A stretch of 64,000 nucleotides of DNA from Piper betle (GCA_033002965.1 JAURVB010003560.1:39335-103334); one strand, 5' to 3'; counted from the first letter of the stretch, positions 24,663 through 35,394 are shown. A program made the numbers and translations. The notes: generated by a model not told the origin, from the sequence alone.

Positions 24663-25603
24663 TGTTGGGAAATAGACGCTCTAGCGCAAATAACCCAGAA
24701 AATATTTCTCCTCAAAATGAAATGAGTATAAATATAAGATGAAATAGGAGATACTAAAAAATGGAAGGAAACTTTCCTCCAATTTAGAGAAAAGAAAACC
24801 AACCTACTTAATCAACTTCGATTAAGAAAATCTCTTATAATCAAGTATCGAATAAAATTTGAGAAAACTCTCATAACCCAAATCAGATCAGTAACAAGAT
24901 CTGAAAGATACAATTCTTGAAAAATTGAGAAAATAACATACACCTTCAAAAAAAAAAAAGATCAACCTCACACCTTAGATTATGACCCCATTTCAACTTG
25001 AGATGATAAAAAACTTTTCCAAACTCTCTTTTATGAGTGAAACCACTCCCCAATACATGTGAAAAACTCCACCCAAAATATGTAGAAAATTCTATCCAAA
25101 GTGTGAAAAACTCCACCCCAATAAAAGTAGAAAACTTTATCCAAATGAGTAACACTACTCCCAATTACAAGCCATAGACAAAAGGTTGAAAAGAAAAGAA
25201 ATTAACCATGGTTGATTTTGTCGAAAAACCCGAAGTGATATCTTCTCCTTACAACAAATAATTTCTCTTTCTTCTCTCATATGCACCACCAAAGGTGACC
25301 CTGTCTAGATCTACAACCTCTCATGTCTCTCCTAAAGGAGAACACTCCATAGAACTTCCCCCAAAAGGAAAACACACTCAATATGTCCAATCACATATTT
25401 TTAACTAGAGATATGGAACACCTCTCGAAAATGAAGAGTCAACTTCAAACACTACTTCCTGAGCATTAGAATCCTTATTAATGAGTCTTTTTTCGTATTT
25501 CACAAATTCTCATCGAATTCCACATACCTCTTCGATCATCTTCATGTCTTCACGACTTCCCAAATGATTGAACGCTTTCTCATGGGAGGGAATATCTCCA
25601 ATA
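24663..25603 (-). repeat. 3' LTR of the gene-capturing element
   Basis: Aligns with 28740-29675 over its whole length, starting (plus strand) tgttgggaaatag and ending ggaatatctccaata. The terminal CA on the inner side is degraded compared with the other LTR (aaaca). Confidence 0.85.
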
Positions 25604-25617
25604 ATTCTCCCCTTCCT
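25604..25617 (-). other. Polypurine tract of the gene-capturing element
   Basis: The minus strand reads GGAAGGGGAGAATT immediately upstream of the 3' LTR, the expected place and composition for a plus-strand primer. Confidence 0.75.
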
Positions 25618-25859
25618 GACTATGAGAAACACCTTGGAAATACTTCCACTTTGCAACTTTGTCGAACACCCGTCAAACTTGATGCACCATTACAATCACA
25701 TGAGGAGGTCATCTTGAAAAAGAAACACATAAACCGCCACAGGCCTTGAACCACAACTCCACAAACTAAAGCACAAACCAACGTGCAGCTGGACACTTTA
25801 CTCCACCTACCTGTAGAGCAACCTCTAGTAGTCTAAGAGGCTGGTAGCCTGTAGCAACT

Positions 25860-26720
25860 TCAAAATGAATAAGCCCCGTTACTGAAGTACGGTGCAGATT
25901 ATAACAAAACTGCGCCACATCAAGAAGATCTAATCAGTTCCTCTGACTAGCTGCCACAAAATGCCTCAAGTACTCCTCGAGCAAGGTATTTATCCTCTCT
26001 GTCTAATCGTCAGATTGAGGATGATTAGTTATAGAAAAGTCTAGTTTATTCCCTAGAAAACCAAACAAGCATGTCCGAAATCTTCTCGTAAATATGGCAT
26101 CTTGATCACTCACAATATCCATCGGTACACCAAAGTACTTCACAACATTCTTGAAGAACAATTCAAGAGCAGTCTCGGCTAGCAACTACGATGTACTTAG
26201 AGAACCGATCCACTATAACTAACACTGATGACATTCTCTTCACCTTAGGGAATCCAGACACGAAGTCCGGTGAGACCAAGCTCTACAGTCTCGTAGGTGT
26301 AGGTAAAAGTTGTAATAAGTTTGCTTCTAGCCTCCTCTCCACCTTATCCTATTGACACACCGAACAGAATTTGACAAAAGCTTCAATATTAGCCTCCATT
26401 CTCGACCAATAATACACCTTAGACATTAGGGCCTACATTCGATCCCTACCTAGATGTCCAGCCCACTGGGTATCGTGGGACTCCTCTATGAGCTTTGTCG
26501 TAGTCTGCCTGTAATGATATACAACTGTTCCCCACTAGCATAGACTAAACCATCACCAATGCCAACACACCTACCAACAATAGCGTGACACTCTTCCCAC
26601 GAGAAACTTGTCCCGGTACTGAACTTGGCAGAATGCTCAAACATCCAATCTGTCATCTTGCTACCCTTCAGTGTGGTACATAGCCGCGTAGTATCTCGCC
26701 ATAAGAACACTGTGTTCTCC
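25860..26720 (-). pseudogene. Ty3/gypsy integrase remnant
   Basis: Minus-strand translation gives, in order and over several frames, the end of the zinc-binding region (CSVCQ), a degenerate start of the catalytic core (SPDFVSGFPKV, VDRFSKY), the core segment FGVPMDIVSDQDAIFT with the second catalytic Asp, then FSITNHPQSDD and LLEEYLRHFVA with the catalytic Glu region, and LLDVAQFCYNLHR. Many stops and frameshifts are present. Integrase would insert retroelement cDNA into the genome. Its place just before the polypurine tract is normal for a gypsy element whose integrase ends pol. Confidence 0.85.
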
Positions 26721-26721
26721 C

Positions 26722-26816
26722 CATGAAAACAATGCTCTTCACAATCATTTCGGACTTGTTACCTTCCCTCATGAAAACAATGCTCTTCACAATCATTTCG
26801 GACTTGTTACCTTCCC
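26722..26816. repeat. 48-bp tandem duplication
   Basis: Two near-identical copies (from 26722 and 26770), each running from catgaaaacaatgctcttc to gttaccttccc, lie at the upstream edge of the integrase remnant. Confidence 0.9.
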
Positions 26817-27252
26817 AGTTGCCCCAACTATTGATGTCCACAACACAGATCGAAGCATCTCAATGTTAAACGACTTTGCCTCCTTCAATCAAAACACAAA
26901 TATATTATCCCATAATAGCTTCATGCTATCCAAAACAGGGTTGTGTATAGTGTCCTATAACAACTCCGAGATTCTGACACTAGTCACAACCAAAGCATAC
27001 TCACTCTACTCGATTACGGGTCCATTGAGAGATCACCTCTAGCTCAAACAGTGCACCAATGCTCAAAGCATCACATACTTCAAGGTAAGCTTAACCCTTT
27101 TGTTTCAAATAAATACATCAACCAACAACAAAGTGTGGAGATCATGTGCGAGACTCATCTCCACCAACATGCCAATCCTCTTGATTGTTGATCTCCCCTG
27201 GCCTCTGTCAAGGTATTGATCAATCTCCAAAACACAACAATGGTTTTGTTGA

Positions 27253-27500
27253 GGCCAATCCCGTCGTGGGTCGACAAGTTGGGCAACTTGGCAATCCCCA
27301 AGCTCGGCAACAACTCCTTCTCCGATTCGATCCCGCTGGAGATTGGCGACTGCAAGAGGCTCATCTGGCTGGATCTGAACAACAGCCTGCTCAATGGTAG
27401 GCAGCATCCCACCAGTGTTGGCCGGGCAGTCCGGCATGATCACCATTGGAGTGGTCAACTAGATGAACTATGTGTACCTCAAGAACGATGGCAACTACAA
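27253..27500 (+). pseudogene. Captured BRI1-like LRR fragment
   Basis: Plus-strand translation gives IPSWVDKLGNLAIPKLGNNSF, then IGDCKRLIWLDLN and NSLLNG. After a one-base shift near 27397 it continues SIPPVLAGQSGMITIGVVN (stop) MNYVYLKND. This is the last part of the LRR ectodomain of a BRI1-like brassinosteroid receptor kinase, where the LRR block ends in YVYLRND-like sequence. It is antisense to the retrotransposon. A frameshift and stops make it non-functional. It is followed by unassigned sequence and the pectate lyase fragment. Confidence 0.85.
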
Positions 27501-27699
27501 CTGATGCTGCTCCGGCAACTCGTCCTTCCCCCACCAGCACTCGGACCCGAAATCCGTCTTCTGGGATGTCCAATGGTGAGTTGGATACCACATTGTGATT
27601 CAATGCATCAAAACAACTGAGAAAGGTTTCATCTTTGTGCTCTGATTGCATCACTCTGTTTTTCCTGGTTTGGTAGGGGCTTAAACCAATCGATGATGA

Positions 27700-28367
27700 T
27701 GGTACATCTGAGGAAGATGATTATGTTGTCGTACATAACGAGCAACCCCATCAACGACTGCTGAAGGTACGACACCAACTGGGCGTTGAACCAGCAGTGC
27801 CTCGCCGAGTGTGGCATCGGCTCCGGCTGCAATGCCTTGAATGGCAAGGGCAGGAAAATCTACTCCATCACCGGCTCATCATCAAGGATGCGGTGAACCC
27901 AACATCGGGGACCCTTAGATCATCTTTGCGGCGGACATGCTGATCCACCTCTAGGAGGAGCTGCTGATGAACAACTTCAAGACCATCGACGGCCGAGGGC
28001 GAAACGTCCACATCGCTGGCGGCGCCTACATCACCCTCCAGTACGTCTCCAACATCATCATCCACAACTTGCACATCCACCACTGCGTGCCAGTGGGGAA
28101 CGCCAACGTTTGATCAAGCCTGAGCCACTAGGGTACCGGATGCGGTTGGACGGTGACAACTCCCTGTATGGCGTGTCCAACATCTGGGTGGACCACTGGT
28201 CCCTCTCCTATTGCGCCAACGGGCTAGTGGATGACATCATGGGGTCAACGACGGTCACCATCTCCAACAGCTACTTCTTTCCCCAGGACGAGGGGATGCT
28301 GCTGAGGCGCAGGAACGACTATGCTCTCGACTCCGGCATGCAAGTGACCATTGCCTTCAACCAATTG
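27700..28367 (+). pseudogene. Captured pectate lyase (PL1) fragment
   Basis: Plus-strand translation follows a plant pectate lyase: SNPINDC, NWALNQQCLAECGIG, NGKGRKIY, then [43 protein letters not shown] and [11 protein letters not shown]. After a frame change near 28110 come RLDGD, SNIWVDHWSLSYCANGL, DDIMGSTTVTISNSYF and DSGMQVTIAFN. The family cleaves de-esterified pectin in cell walls using calcium. Several key residues have changed (WVDHC to WVDHW), and there are stops and frameshifts. No intron-like gap is visible across this span, so an mRNA origin is possible. It is joined in frame to BRI1-like sequence after VTIAFN. Confidence 0.88.
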
Positions 28368-28650
28368 GAAGGCACCATCCCCAAATAGCTGGGCACCATG
28401 TACTACCTTCTCCCCAGACTTGTATGCCAACTACTCCGCAATGATAGCCTCATTGGCTCCAGCGGCTTTGGCGACGTGTACAAGGACAAGCTCAAGGACG
28501 TAAGCATTGTCGCCATCAAGAAGCTCATCCACGTGAGCGGGCAGGAAGACTAGGAGTTCATGGCAGAGATGGAGACCATTGGCAAGATCAAACACCGCAA
28601 CCTCGTCCCCTTGCTCATAGACAACACGAACGCACACCAGAAGAGTATGG
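28362..28650 (+). pseudogene. Captured BRI1-like LRR/kinase fragment
   Basis: Directly after pectate lyase VTIAFN the frame continues NQLEGTIPK, a stop, LGTMYYL, which is a BRI1-type island/LRR segment. It then jumps to the kinase N-lobe: [16 protein letters not shown] (glycine-rich loop), [12 protein letters not shown] (ATP-binding Lys), a stop, and [21 protein letters not shown]. The sequence between the LRR and the kinase, including the transmembrane part, is missing, as is everything after kinase subdomain IV or so. It is non-functional. Confidence 0.87.
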
Positions 28651-28725
28651 AAGTGTTCCGTCACCATCTTTCATCTTGACACAAAAGGTTACTACCCAAA
28701 ACCAAGATTGATAAAAAGAACCAAA

Positions 28726-28738
28726 GCTCTAATACCAA
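28726..28738 (-). other. Primer-binding site of the gene-capturing element
   Basis: The minus strand reads TTGGTATTAGAGC one base inside the 5' LTR, a tRNA-iMet-type site with one transition. It sets the element orientation as minus. Confidence 0.85.
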
Positions 28739-28739
28739 T

Positions 28740-29675
28740 TGTTAGGAAATAGACACTCTAACGGAAATAACCCAAAAAATATTTTCCCTCAAGATGGAAT
28801 GAGAAAAATATAAGATGAAATAGGAGACTAAAAAATAAATAGAAACTTTCCTCCAATTTAGAGAAAAGAAAACCAACCTACTCGATCAACTTCGATTAAA
28901 AAATTTTTACAATCAAGTATCGAATAAAATTTGAGAAAACTCTCCTAACCCAAATCAGACCAATAACAAGATCTGAAAGATACGAACTCTTGAGAAATTA
29001 AGAAAATAATATACACCTTAAAAGAAAAATCGATCAACCTCACACCTTAGATTATGACCCCACTTTAACTTGAGATGATGAAAAACTTCTCAAAACTCTC
29101 TCTTTTACGAGTGAAACCACTCCCCAATACATGTGAAAAACTCCACCCAAAACATGTAGAAAATTCTATCCAAAGTGTGAAAAACTCCACTCCAATAAAA
29201 GTAGAAAACTCTACCCAAATAAGAAATACTATTCCCAATTACAAACCATAGACAAAAGGTAGAGAAAGAAAAGAAATTAACCAATCTTGTCGAAGAACCC
29301 AAAGTGATATTTTCTCCTCACAACAAACAATTTTTCTTTCTTCTCTCACATGCACCACTAATAGTGGTCCTGTATTGATCTACAGCCTCTCATATCTCTC
29401 CTAAAGGAGAATACTCAATGGAACTTCTCCCAAAGGGAAAACACACTCAATACACATGTCCAATCACATATTTATAATTAGAGATATAGAACACCTCCTA
29501 AAAAATAAAGAGTCAACTTCAAACACTACTTCCTGAGCATTGAAATCCTTACTAATGAGTTTCTTCTAGTATTCTACAAATTCTCATTGAATTCCACGTA
29601 CCTCTTGAATTATCATCATCTCTTCACGACTTCCTATGTGATTGAACGTTTTTATGGGAAGGAATATCTCAAACA
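28740..29675 (-). repeat. 5' LTR of the gene-capturing element
   Basis: 936 bp with intact TG..CA ends on the minus strand. It aligns with 24663-25603 with scattered substitutions and small indels, so the insertion is not recent. Confidence 0.88.
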
Positions 29676-30199
29676 ATAAAGGCAACCACCTTTGAGAAAC
29701 ATATAAAATCCTGAAAATTAAAGGCTAACCAGATATAATACGACATTGAAAACAATAAAAACTGTAAAACAAAGGACTTTCAAACGACCCTCCTTCGTCA
29801 GGCCTTGGATGGCAACAGTGTGGAGCTTGATGACTTGGGTAAAAGGCATATAAAGCAAAAGCTGCTCATCAGCGTCGCTCTCAAGGTACAGGCCCTCATC
29901 CTCCCTATAACCATGCGCAAATGATCCAAAGACAAGAGACAAACAGCTAAAAGAAAAGAAATTTCAATCATATGGAAATAAGATCCAAAGAGACCAAACA
30001 AACCAAAACACCTGCTTGAGCGCATTTTGGGCGGAATGGGAGGGGCTCTGGTTCAAGCACTCAATCCCACGCCAATTCACAAAGTCCAACAAATCAACCT
30101 TTTTCCCCAACAAACCAATAAGTGCTTGAATGTGCTTTAAAGAGAGAAAGAAGGTAAGACAGAGAACCTGGCTGTGGTGGTGGTGGATTCGGCAGACAT

Positions 30200-31334
30200 G
30201 GCGGAGGTCGGGGAAGACCCAACAAAAGTCGAACTACTTCGTGTTTCGGTTCGGGTAGTGGTAGGTGTGAATGTGTGCTTGTGTTCAGGTCGAAGCCGAC
30301 TTGAGAATTCGTGGGAAAATTTTTATTTTTTGAATTTTTATGCCGAGAAATTTACAATATATTTTGCTTTGGTTTAATTATTTTAATTTTTTGTAAGACC
30401 AACCCAGATTCGGTTAAATTTTAAATAATTTTTTAACCAAACCAAAGGTTATTAATTCATTATACTATATAAAAAAATACCTTCTCTCAAATCGTAAATA
30501 ATATATTAAACCATTTTTAAAAGTTCTTTTTATTTACTTAAAAGAGAAAAAAATGATAAATAAAAGTAATATTATTATCTTTAAAAAATATTTGTGCATG
30601 TCATTCCCTGTAAGTACGCTATATATCAATGGAGCTGCATCCTCCACACGATGAGTACCTAATTATTAACTATAAGCATGATCTTTTCGAGAATGGCATA
30701 TATAAAGATCACTACATGCTTTTTCTTATTTTCTCACTTTTAGTAAAAAAATGGCTATGAAAGTGCTCCCGTGAATTTTTTTAAAATTTTTTTATTAGAA
30801 AAGAGAATTTTATTTTATATTATCAAGTATTAGGAAATCGGGGAAAATATTAGAAAAAGGGAAGATTTTGAATTATCCTGTTATCCTCACATTATGGAGG
30901 GTTGTGATTGATAAATAAACTAAAAAAAGTTTTCTTAAAATAGTTCACATTTGCCATAAGTTGTGATGGGCTACTAAGGCTAGTCGTATAAGAAAGACTA
31001 GTGGTGTATTCTAAGAAGGCTATTGATAATATTCGCGATTTGAATTAGTTATTTTTACAAAATATAATAGACTCTCGTTCTAACTTTTTATAACTATCAT
31101 CAAATCACTAGGATTATCACTTTAAGTACCGGAAACATCACTACCCTCTAAGAAAGAATGATTCCTTAGAGTGGTGACCCAATGAATACATCTATATGTT
31201 TTTTCACAGGATGAGCACCTTGCGAACCAAAAATGAAGTTTGTGTGGAGGAGGATTTCACGCCAGGGTATCTTTCCGTACAAAAATTAAACCAAAAAATG
31301 GAAAAAAATAAAACAAAAGCAAGAGCATGATTTT
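30200..31334. other. 5' flank of the PITH gene and AT-rich spacer
   Basis: This lies upstream of the PITH start codon on the minus strand. The ORF at 30174-30377 overlaps exon 1 in antisense and is an artefact. No further gene is recognised. Confidence 0.5.
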
Positions 31335-31339
31335 TACGT

Positions 31340-31473
31340 TGTAACGACCCGGCTCAAAGTGTAATGTAATGAGTCTAAGTCATTTCTTTAAAGATCTATA
31401 ATCCATTCTCACTTATAAATAAGATTTTCTTCCAATAGGTATTAGATGTGGGACTAAGTTAAAGGATCTCACA
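31340..31473 (-). mobile_element. Solo TRIM LTR
   Basis: The same LTR as in the array at 397-6333, running TGTAACGACC to GGATCTCACA but lacking about 20 bp in the middle (the aaaatgggtaccccgg part). tacgt is present on both sides (31335-31339 and 31474-31478). It is a clean solo LTR, probably formed by LTR-LTR recombination. Confidence 0.9.
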
Positions 31474-31478
31474 TACGT

Positions 31479-33046
31479 GGTACAATACGAAGTCATGAGT
31501 CAATCCATAGTGAGTTTGTATTCCAAATCCACTATTTGAAAGTTGAAAAATCGACCTCATGAATATGTCCAAAATGTCAAAAAATGATAGGGTATTGAGT
31601 TTTACACGAAACGGACCACATGAAGGCTATTAAATAAATTCTGGAAAATAAGTTGAAGTGGATCGGGACCGATTTGGTTTGGGTCAAGTCAATTAGTTTT
31701 ATGAACTAGGCCTATTCAAGCACCACGTATCGTTTCTTGGTTCACTATGCCCTCTCATTCAGTTTTAGATCGTGCATACATATAGCTTTTCTGTGTATCC
31801 TTGAAGTTTTGATAAGAGTTGTAATGACTAAATGGGTACATGATAGATCGTGGCATGCTTGTGTTGCTTTACCAATATCTTTTTGTATGCCCTCTACTCT
31901 TTTTTTTTCCTCGTCATGCTTGTTGTATAAAGATGTCTTTAGTGGGTAGAGTTCTAGTAGGATGAGATGCTTTCACCAATACTTAATTATTTTAGGATCA
32001 TCGATGCATTTAGTGGGTTCTGGTTTTGTGTTCTTCTTATTATTATAAGTATGCATAGGGATGTATCTGGTGACTTGTAGAATGCTAGTTCCATTGCCCT
32101 CCATACTAAGAGGCATGTAGTTATCAATTAATCAAATAGAGATGTTGTCTGCTGAATGATCAGATAATTGAAATTATCTCACGCGTGTTGTGTCACATAT
32201 TGCAGTAGTGTGACTTTTTTGGACTACTATTGTGATGATTTAACTGCACGATAGTAAAATGGTATGTATTAATTAATTATTAATTAAACATCTTCGGTTG
32301 GAGTTAAAATAATTTCAGGAGTATGATATATTTGTTGCTTTGGTTATTTATTATATCCTCTTTGCAATGGCGTGACGCATGGTTCGGGCAATTGGTAATC
32401 AATTAACTAGGCTGGTTCTTGTGGAGAGAAATTAATTCATGCATGCTTCATATTTATTGTAGTTTAAAATTTTGTATGCAGATAGTTATTTGTATATTTG
32501 TGTGGCTTAGTATTAATGTTTATTATTTTAAAAGTGTCCGTAATTAAACCACTAGTGCTCCAGCAATAAACTGATTAATTACAACGTATAACTGATATAG
32601 CGTGTAGTTTAATAATTTATTTTTGCGACAATTAATAAATTAATTAATCGTGCTTGTACATAACTGATGAAGATTAGTCATTAAAAAGGAAGTTTTATTA
32701 TTCGTATGCACTTATGTGTTTATTTCTGATAACGATAAATTAATTATTAACCTAATGAATCAGAGTTAATAATTGGTGAAGACCATGATCATCAATTGGT
32801 TGATAATTTTAAAGTATCTGTGTCGTTTATTGGTTGATTCTTTTGGTCCGTCATTCCTATGTTTTTCTTATTTGAATAGAGTTCTATTATTTTCAGTTAA
32901 TGTTATTTTAATAATTAGTGAATTAATTAATTATCTTAATTGGTTGTTAATTCTCCATGAAAATAATTGTATGCTTTTTATGTAAAGAATTATTTCATAA
33001 TGTGACACATCATGCATGGATGTATTTAGATCTAAGGACCTATATG
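31479..33046. other. AT-rich spacer
   Basis: No convincing gene. A short stretch near 31738-31775 resembles 50690-50727 (the left flank of the family 3 LTR), so some older repeat is present. Confidence 0.45.
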
Positions 33047-33263
33047 TAGGGTTGTTAATTGAGCGAGCCAGCTCGTGAGCATTTAGTGTTCGGCTCGGCT
33101 TGACTCGACTCAAAACTCGACATTTAAATGTGCTCTGACTCGAACTCGAATCTTACGAGCTGAGTTTGAGCAAGGTCGTGTTAGACTCGACTCGACTCGG
33201 TTATAACTCAAACTCGACTCGTACTTGACTCGATAAAATAATATAATAATATAGTCTTTATAT

Positions 33264-33269
<6 letters not shown>

Positions 33270-33301
<32 letters not shown>
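33270..33301. repeat. (TA)n microsatellite inside the hAT element
   Basis: A TA run immediately left of the tRNA-like segment. Confidence 0.9.
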
Positions 33302-33304
<3 letters not shown>

Positions 33305-33317
33305 ATATAATAACAAA

Positions 33318-33401
33318 GAAGCAAGATAGTTAAGATGGTAAGTATTCACCTTGATGACTTTAAGGTTCTGGGTTCAAACCATATTGGCCTTATTTTTTTT
33401 T
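33318..33401 (+). other. tRNA-like / SINE-like segment with Pol III signals
   Basis: An A-box-like tagttaagatgg (33327-33338) and a B-box-like ggttcaaacc (33371-33380) are 44 bp apart start to start, the spacing found in tRNAs. A run of nine T at 33393-33401 would serve as a Pol III terminator. A clean cloverleaf is not obvious, so this is more likely a decayed tRNA or tRNA-derived SINE head than a working tRNA gene. Confidence 0.45.
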
Positions 33402-33639
33402 AAAGTGAGGTACTTTTGACTTTTAATCGAGCTGGTTTCGAGCTAACGAACGAGCTGGGCGAATGAGCTCACAAAAATTAAATAGTTTAAATATATTTGA
33501 GCTCGAGTCGAGCTCGAACACATAAAAGATATTCGAGTCGAACTCGAGCATGTATATCCAAAACTCGTTCGATCTCAATTAGCACCTCTACCTATATGTT
33601 AACATTTAGCATTCTAATATTTAGATTAGGTATGTTGAG

Positions 33640-33917
33640 CCGTATGAATTTTCTTCTTTAAGCAAGTCCAGTCCATATAATTATTTGAAATGTTTAATAT
33701 TTATATTTGATAGCCCAGGTCGGCTTGAGCTTATATTCAACTACCATACATTGAGCCGTATGAATTTTCTTCTTTAAGCAAGTCCAGTCCATATAATTAT
33801 TTGAAATGTATGAATTTTCTTCTTTAAGCAAGTCCAGTCCATATAATTATTTGAAATGTTTAATATTTATATTTGATAGCCCAGGTCGGCTTGAGCTTAT
33901 ATTCAACTACCATACAC
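33640..33917 (+). repeat. Nested tandem duplication
   Basis: A block starting gccgtatgaattttcttc and running to caactaccataca occurs twice, and its first half (tgaattttcttctttaagc to ttgaaatgt) occurs a third time between them. The copies are almost identical, so the duplication is recent. Confidence 0.9.
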
Positions 33918-35008
33918 CGAGTGGGACTGAGATTAAAGAATTAACTTAGTTCAACAAAACATCACAACCCTTAAAATTTTTGAAAAATGAAATACATGCC
34001 CCTATGCCAAAAATGGTGATAGGGTACAATGGCACAAAATGACTTATTATACACTTGTGAGCCAATGACAAATATTGGTAGCAGCCCATATATGAGATTG
34101 TAGCTAGATGGAGTGACCACCTTTTCCAACATATTTGAAGCTAATTAAAAGCAAAACTAATCTATTAATCTAAGGTTAATTGGATATTTTTGAGAGTCTA
34201 TTGAATTATATTTGATGTAGCATCAATTCGGTGTGCACAATTGAGTGGTGTAAGAACATAATTCTTAGATGATCACGATATTTAAATTAATTCTTAGATC
34301 ATCACAAATATACTTAACTAAGATATAAGTAGAAGTTTAATTGATTAAGTTTTGTTTTGCATCAATACTTATTATGTGTTCCTGATAGATGCTTATCGAT
34401 ATATTATACATTAGATAGGTCATGTTATGCATGCATTATAGTTAGATTAATTATGAATATTAATATAGATATATTACTATTTAGACTAGCAGATCGTCTA
34501 AGGTTGAGCTGTGGGCTAGGAGAGCGAGGCGGTAAGTAACATGTCCCATAGCATAGATATGTTAATATATTTTCATGTTCAATATGTTAAATAATAGATT
34601 ATCATGATTTAGACTTACTAAATTAGCTTAATGAAGAAATTAAGACTTAATTTAGCAAATTAATGGCAAGACAAGTTCAGTAACTAGATCTAGTTTTATT
34701 GAGAGGGTTAACTAAGATCCCAGTAATCAAGATAAATTATCAGTTATTTGGTTCTAGCTACCTCTTGAGGTTGTCCATGGTATTTTATTAGACAAGTCAA
34801 TAGACACACTGTCTACTAACTTGCAGAGCAAACGCCTTAGGCAAGGGCTGCTCATATTAGGCTACTATCGAGGATGACGCATGTGATCACTTGTGTATTT
34901 CATGTTGAGAGACTCTCTGGGCACTGGTTCTCTCCAGAGTTGAGTGTTGACTCCAAACTTCATGTGAAGAAAACATAATTATGAGTCAATGCTGAATCAT
35001 AGGGTAAG
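33918..35008. other. AT-rich spacer, no gene seen
   Basis: No protein family, repeat end or RNA gene recognised. Short ORFs are not supported. Confidence 0.5.
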
Positions 35009-35394
35009 TGTAACACCCCAAATCTGGTTCAAGCTTGTGAACTGAACCAGCATGTTACAGGCCCCGGTTAGGTCGGCTAACCCGAACCCAAATCGCGCGG
35101 ATCTAATCTCGGCTTCTTAAGATGAAGATATTACTCGTCATACATGAATGAATGCACAAAATCCTAACATGATACTACATGGATGACATGCAAACTAAAT
35201 TACACCATCACAATTACGATCAAAATATTATATATAAACTTATATGCAAACATGTATCTATATATCACGCAACTTCATTCACACAATCTGATATACTGTT
35301 TACTCGCTCTAAAGCTTGGGTCTCAACCCACCACCCTCCTGCTTCTATTTATGTTTCACATTCTGTCATCGTATAAATGGCAAGGGAACTAAAA

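Larger units (their letters stand above)
24663..29675 (-). mobile_element. LTR retrotransposon carrying captured host gene fragments
   Basis: Complete element, 5,013 bp, with ataaa on both sides (24658-24662 and 29676-29680). The LTRs are 24663-25603 and 28740-29675, aligned end to end with many substitutions. On the minus strand the upstream LTR (29675-28740) starts TGTTTGAG and ends CCTAACA. A PBS follows at 28738-28726, and a purine tract (complement of 25604-25617) precedes the downstream LTR. The interior is only 3,136 bp: integrase remnants near the 3' end on the element strand, and BRI1-like and pectate lyase fragments in antisense where gag and most of pol should be. It is non-autonomous. 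Confidence 0.88.
22493..30199 (-). pseudogene. PITH-domain protein gene, eight exons, damaged and split by a retrotransposon
   Basis: Exons in gene order are 30199-30168, 30098-30012, 29912-29789, 23957-23908, 23806-23749, 23139-23093, 23013-22944 and 22576-22493, about 184 codons. The product matches the plant PITH-domain protein (the thioredoxin-like/proteasome-associated domain, without the thioredoxin part). Segments include [87 protein letters not shown] and VETTDMKGLKKI. Lesions: exon 1 is one base out of phase with exon 2; the acceptor before exon 3 reads CAT instead of CAG; exon 4 has one extra A in an A-run, shifting frame. Other junctions have GT..AG and matching phases. Intron 3 (5.8 kb) contains the element at 24663-29675. 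The C-terminus (..KKILFCQRSFSSM) differs from the usual short acidic end. The lesions suggest a pseudogene, but sequence error cannot be excluded. Confidence 0.8.
33047..33590. mobile_element. hAT-type miniature transposon (544 bp)
   Basis: cctatatg is present on both sides (33039-33046 and 33591-33598), an 8-bp target duplication. The ends are imperfect inverted repeats: TAGGGTTGTTAATTGAG on the left and TAGAGGTGCTAATTGAG as the complement of the right end. Subterminal regions are rich in CTCGACTCGA-like motifs on the left and their complements on the right. Eight-bp duplication and TAGGGGTG-like ends fit the hAT superfamily. No transposase is present. The centre holds a TA run and a tRNA-like segment. 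Confidence 0.85.

Noticed and set aside
27253..28650. A functional receptor kinase or pectate lyase gene
   Set aside because: There are stops and frameshifts in every part, the kinase stops after the N-lobe, and the fragments lie inside a retrotransposon.
33318..33401. A functional tRNA gene
   Set aside because: The box motifs and T-run fit, but the acceptor and anticodon stems do not pair convincingly by eye.
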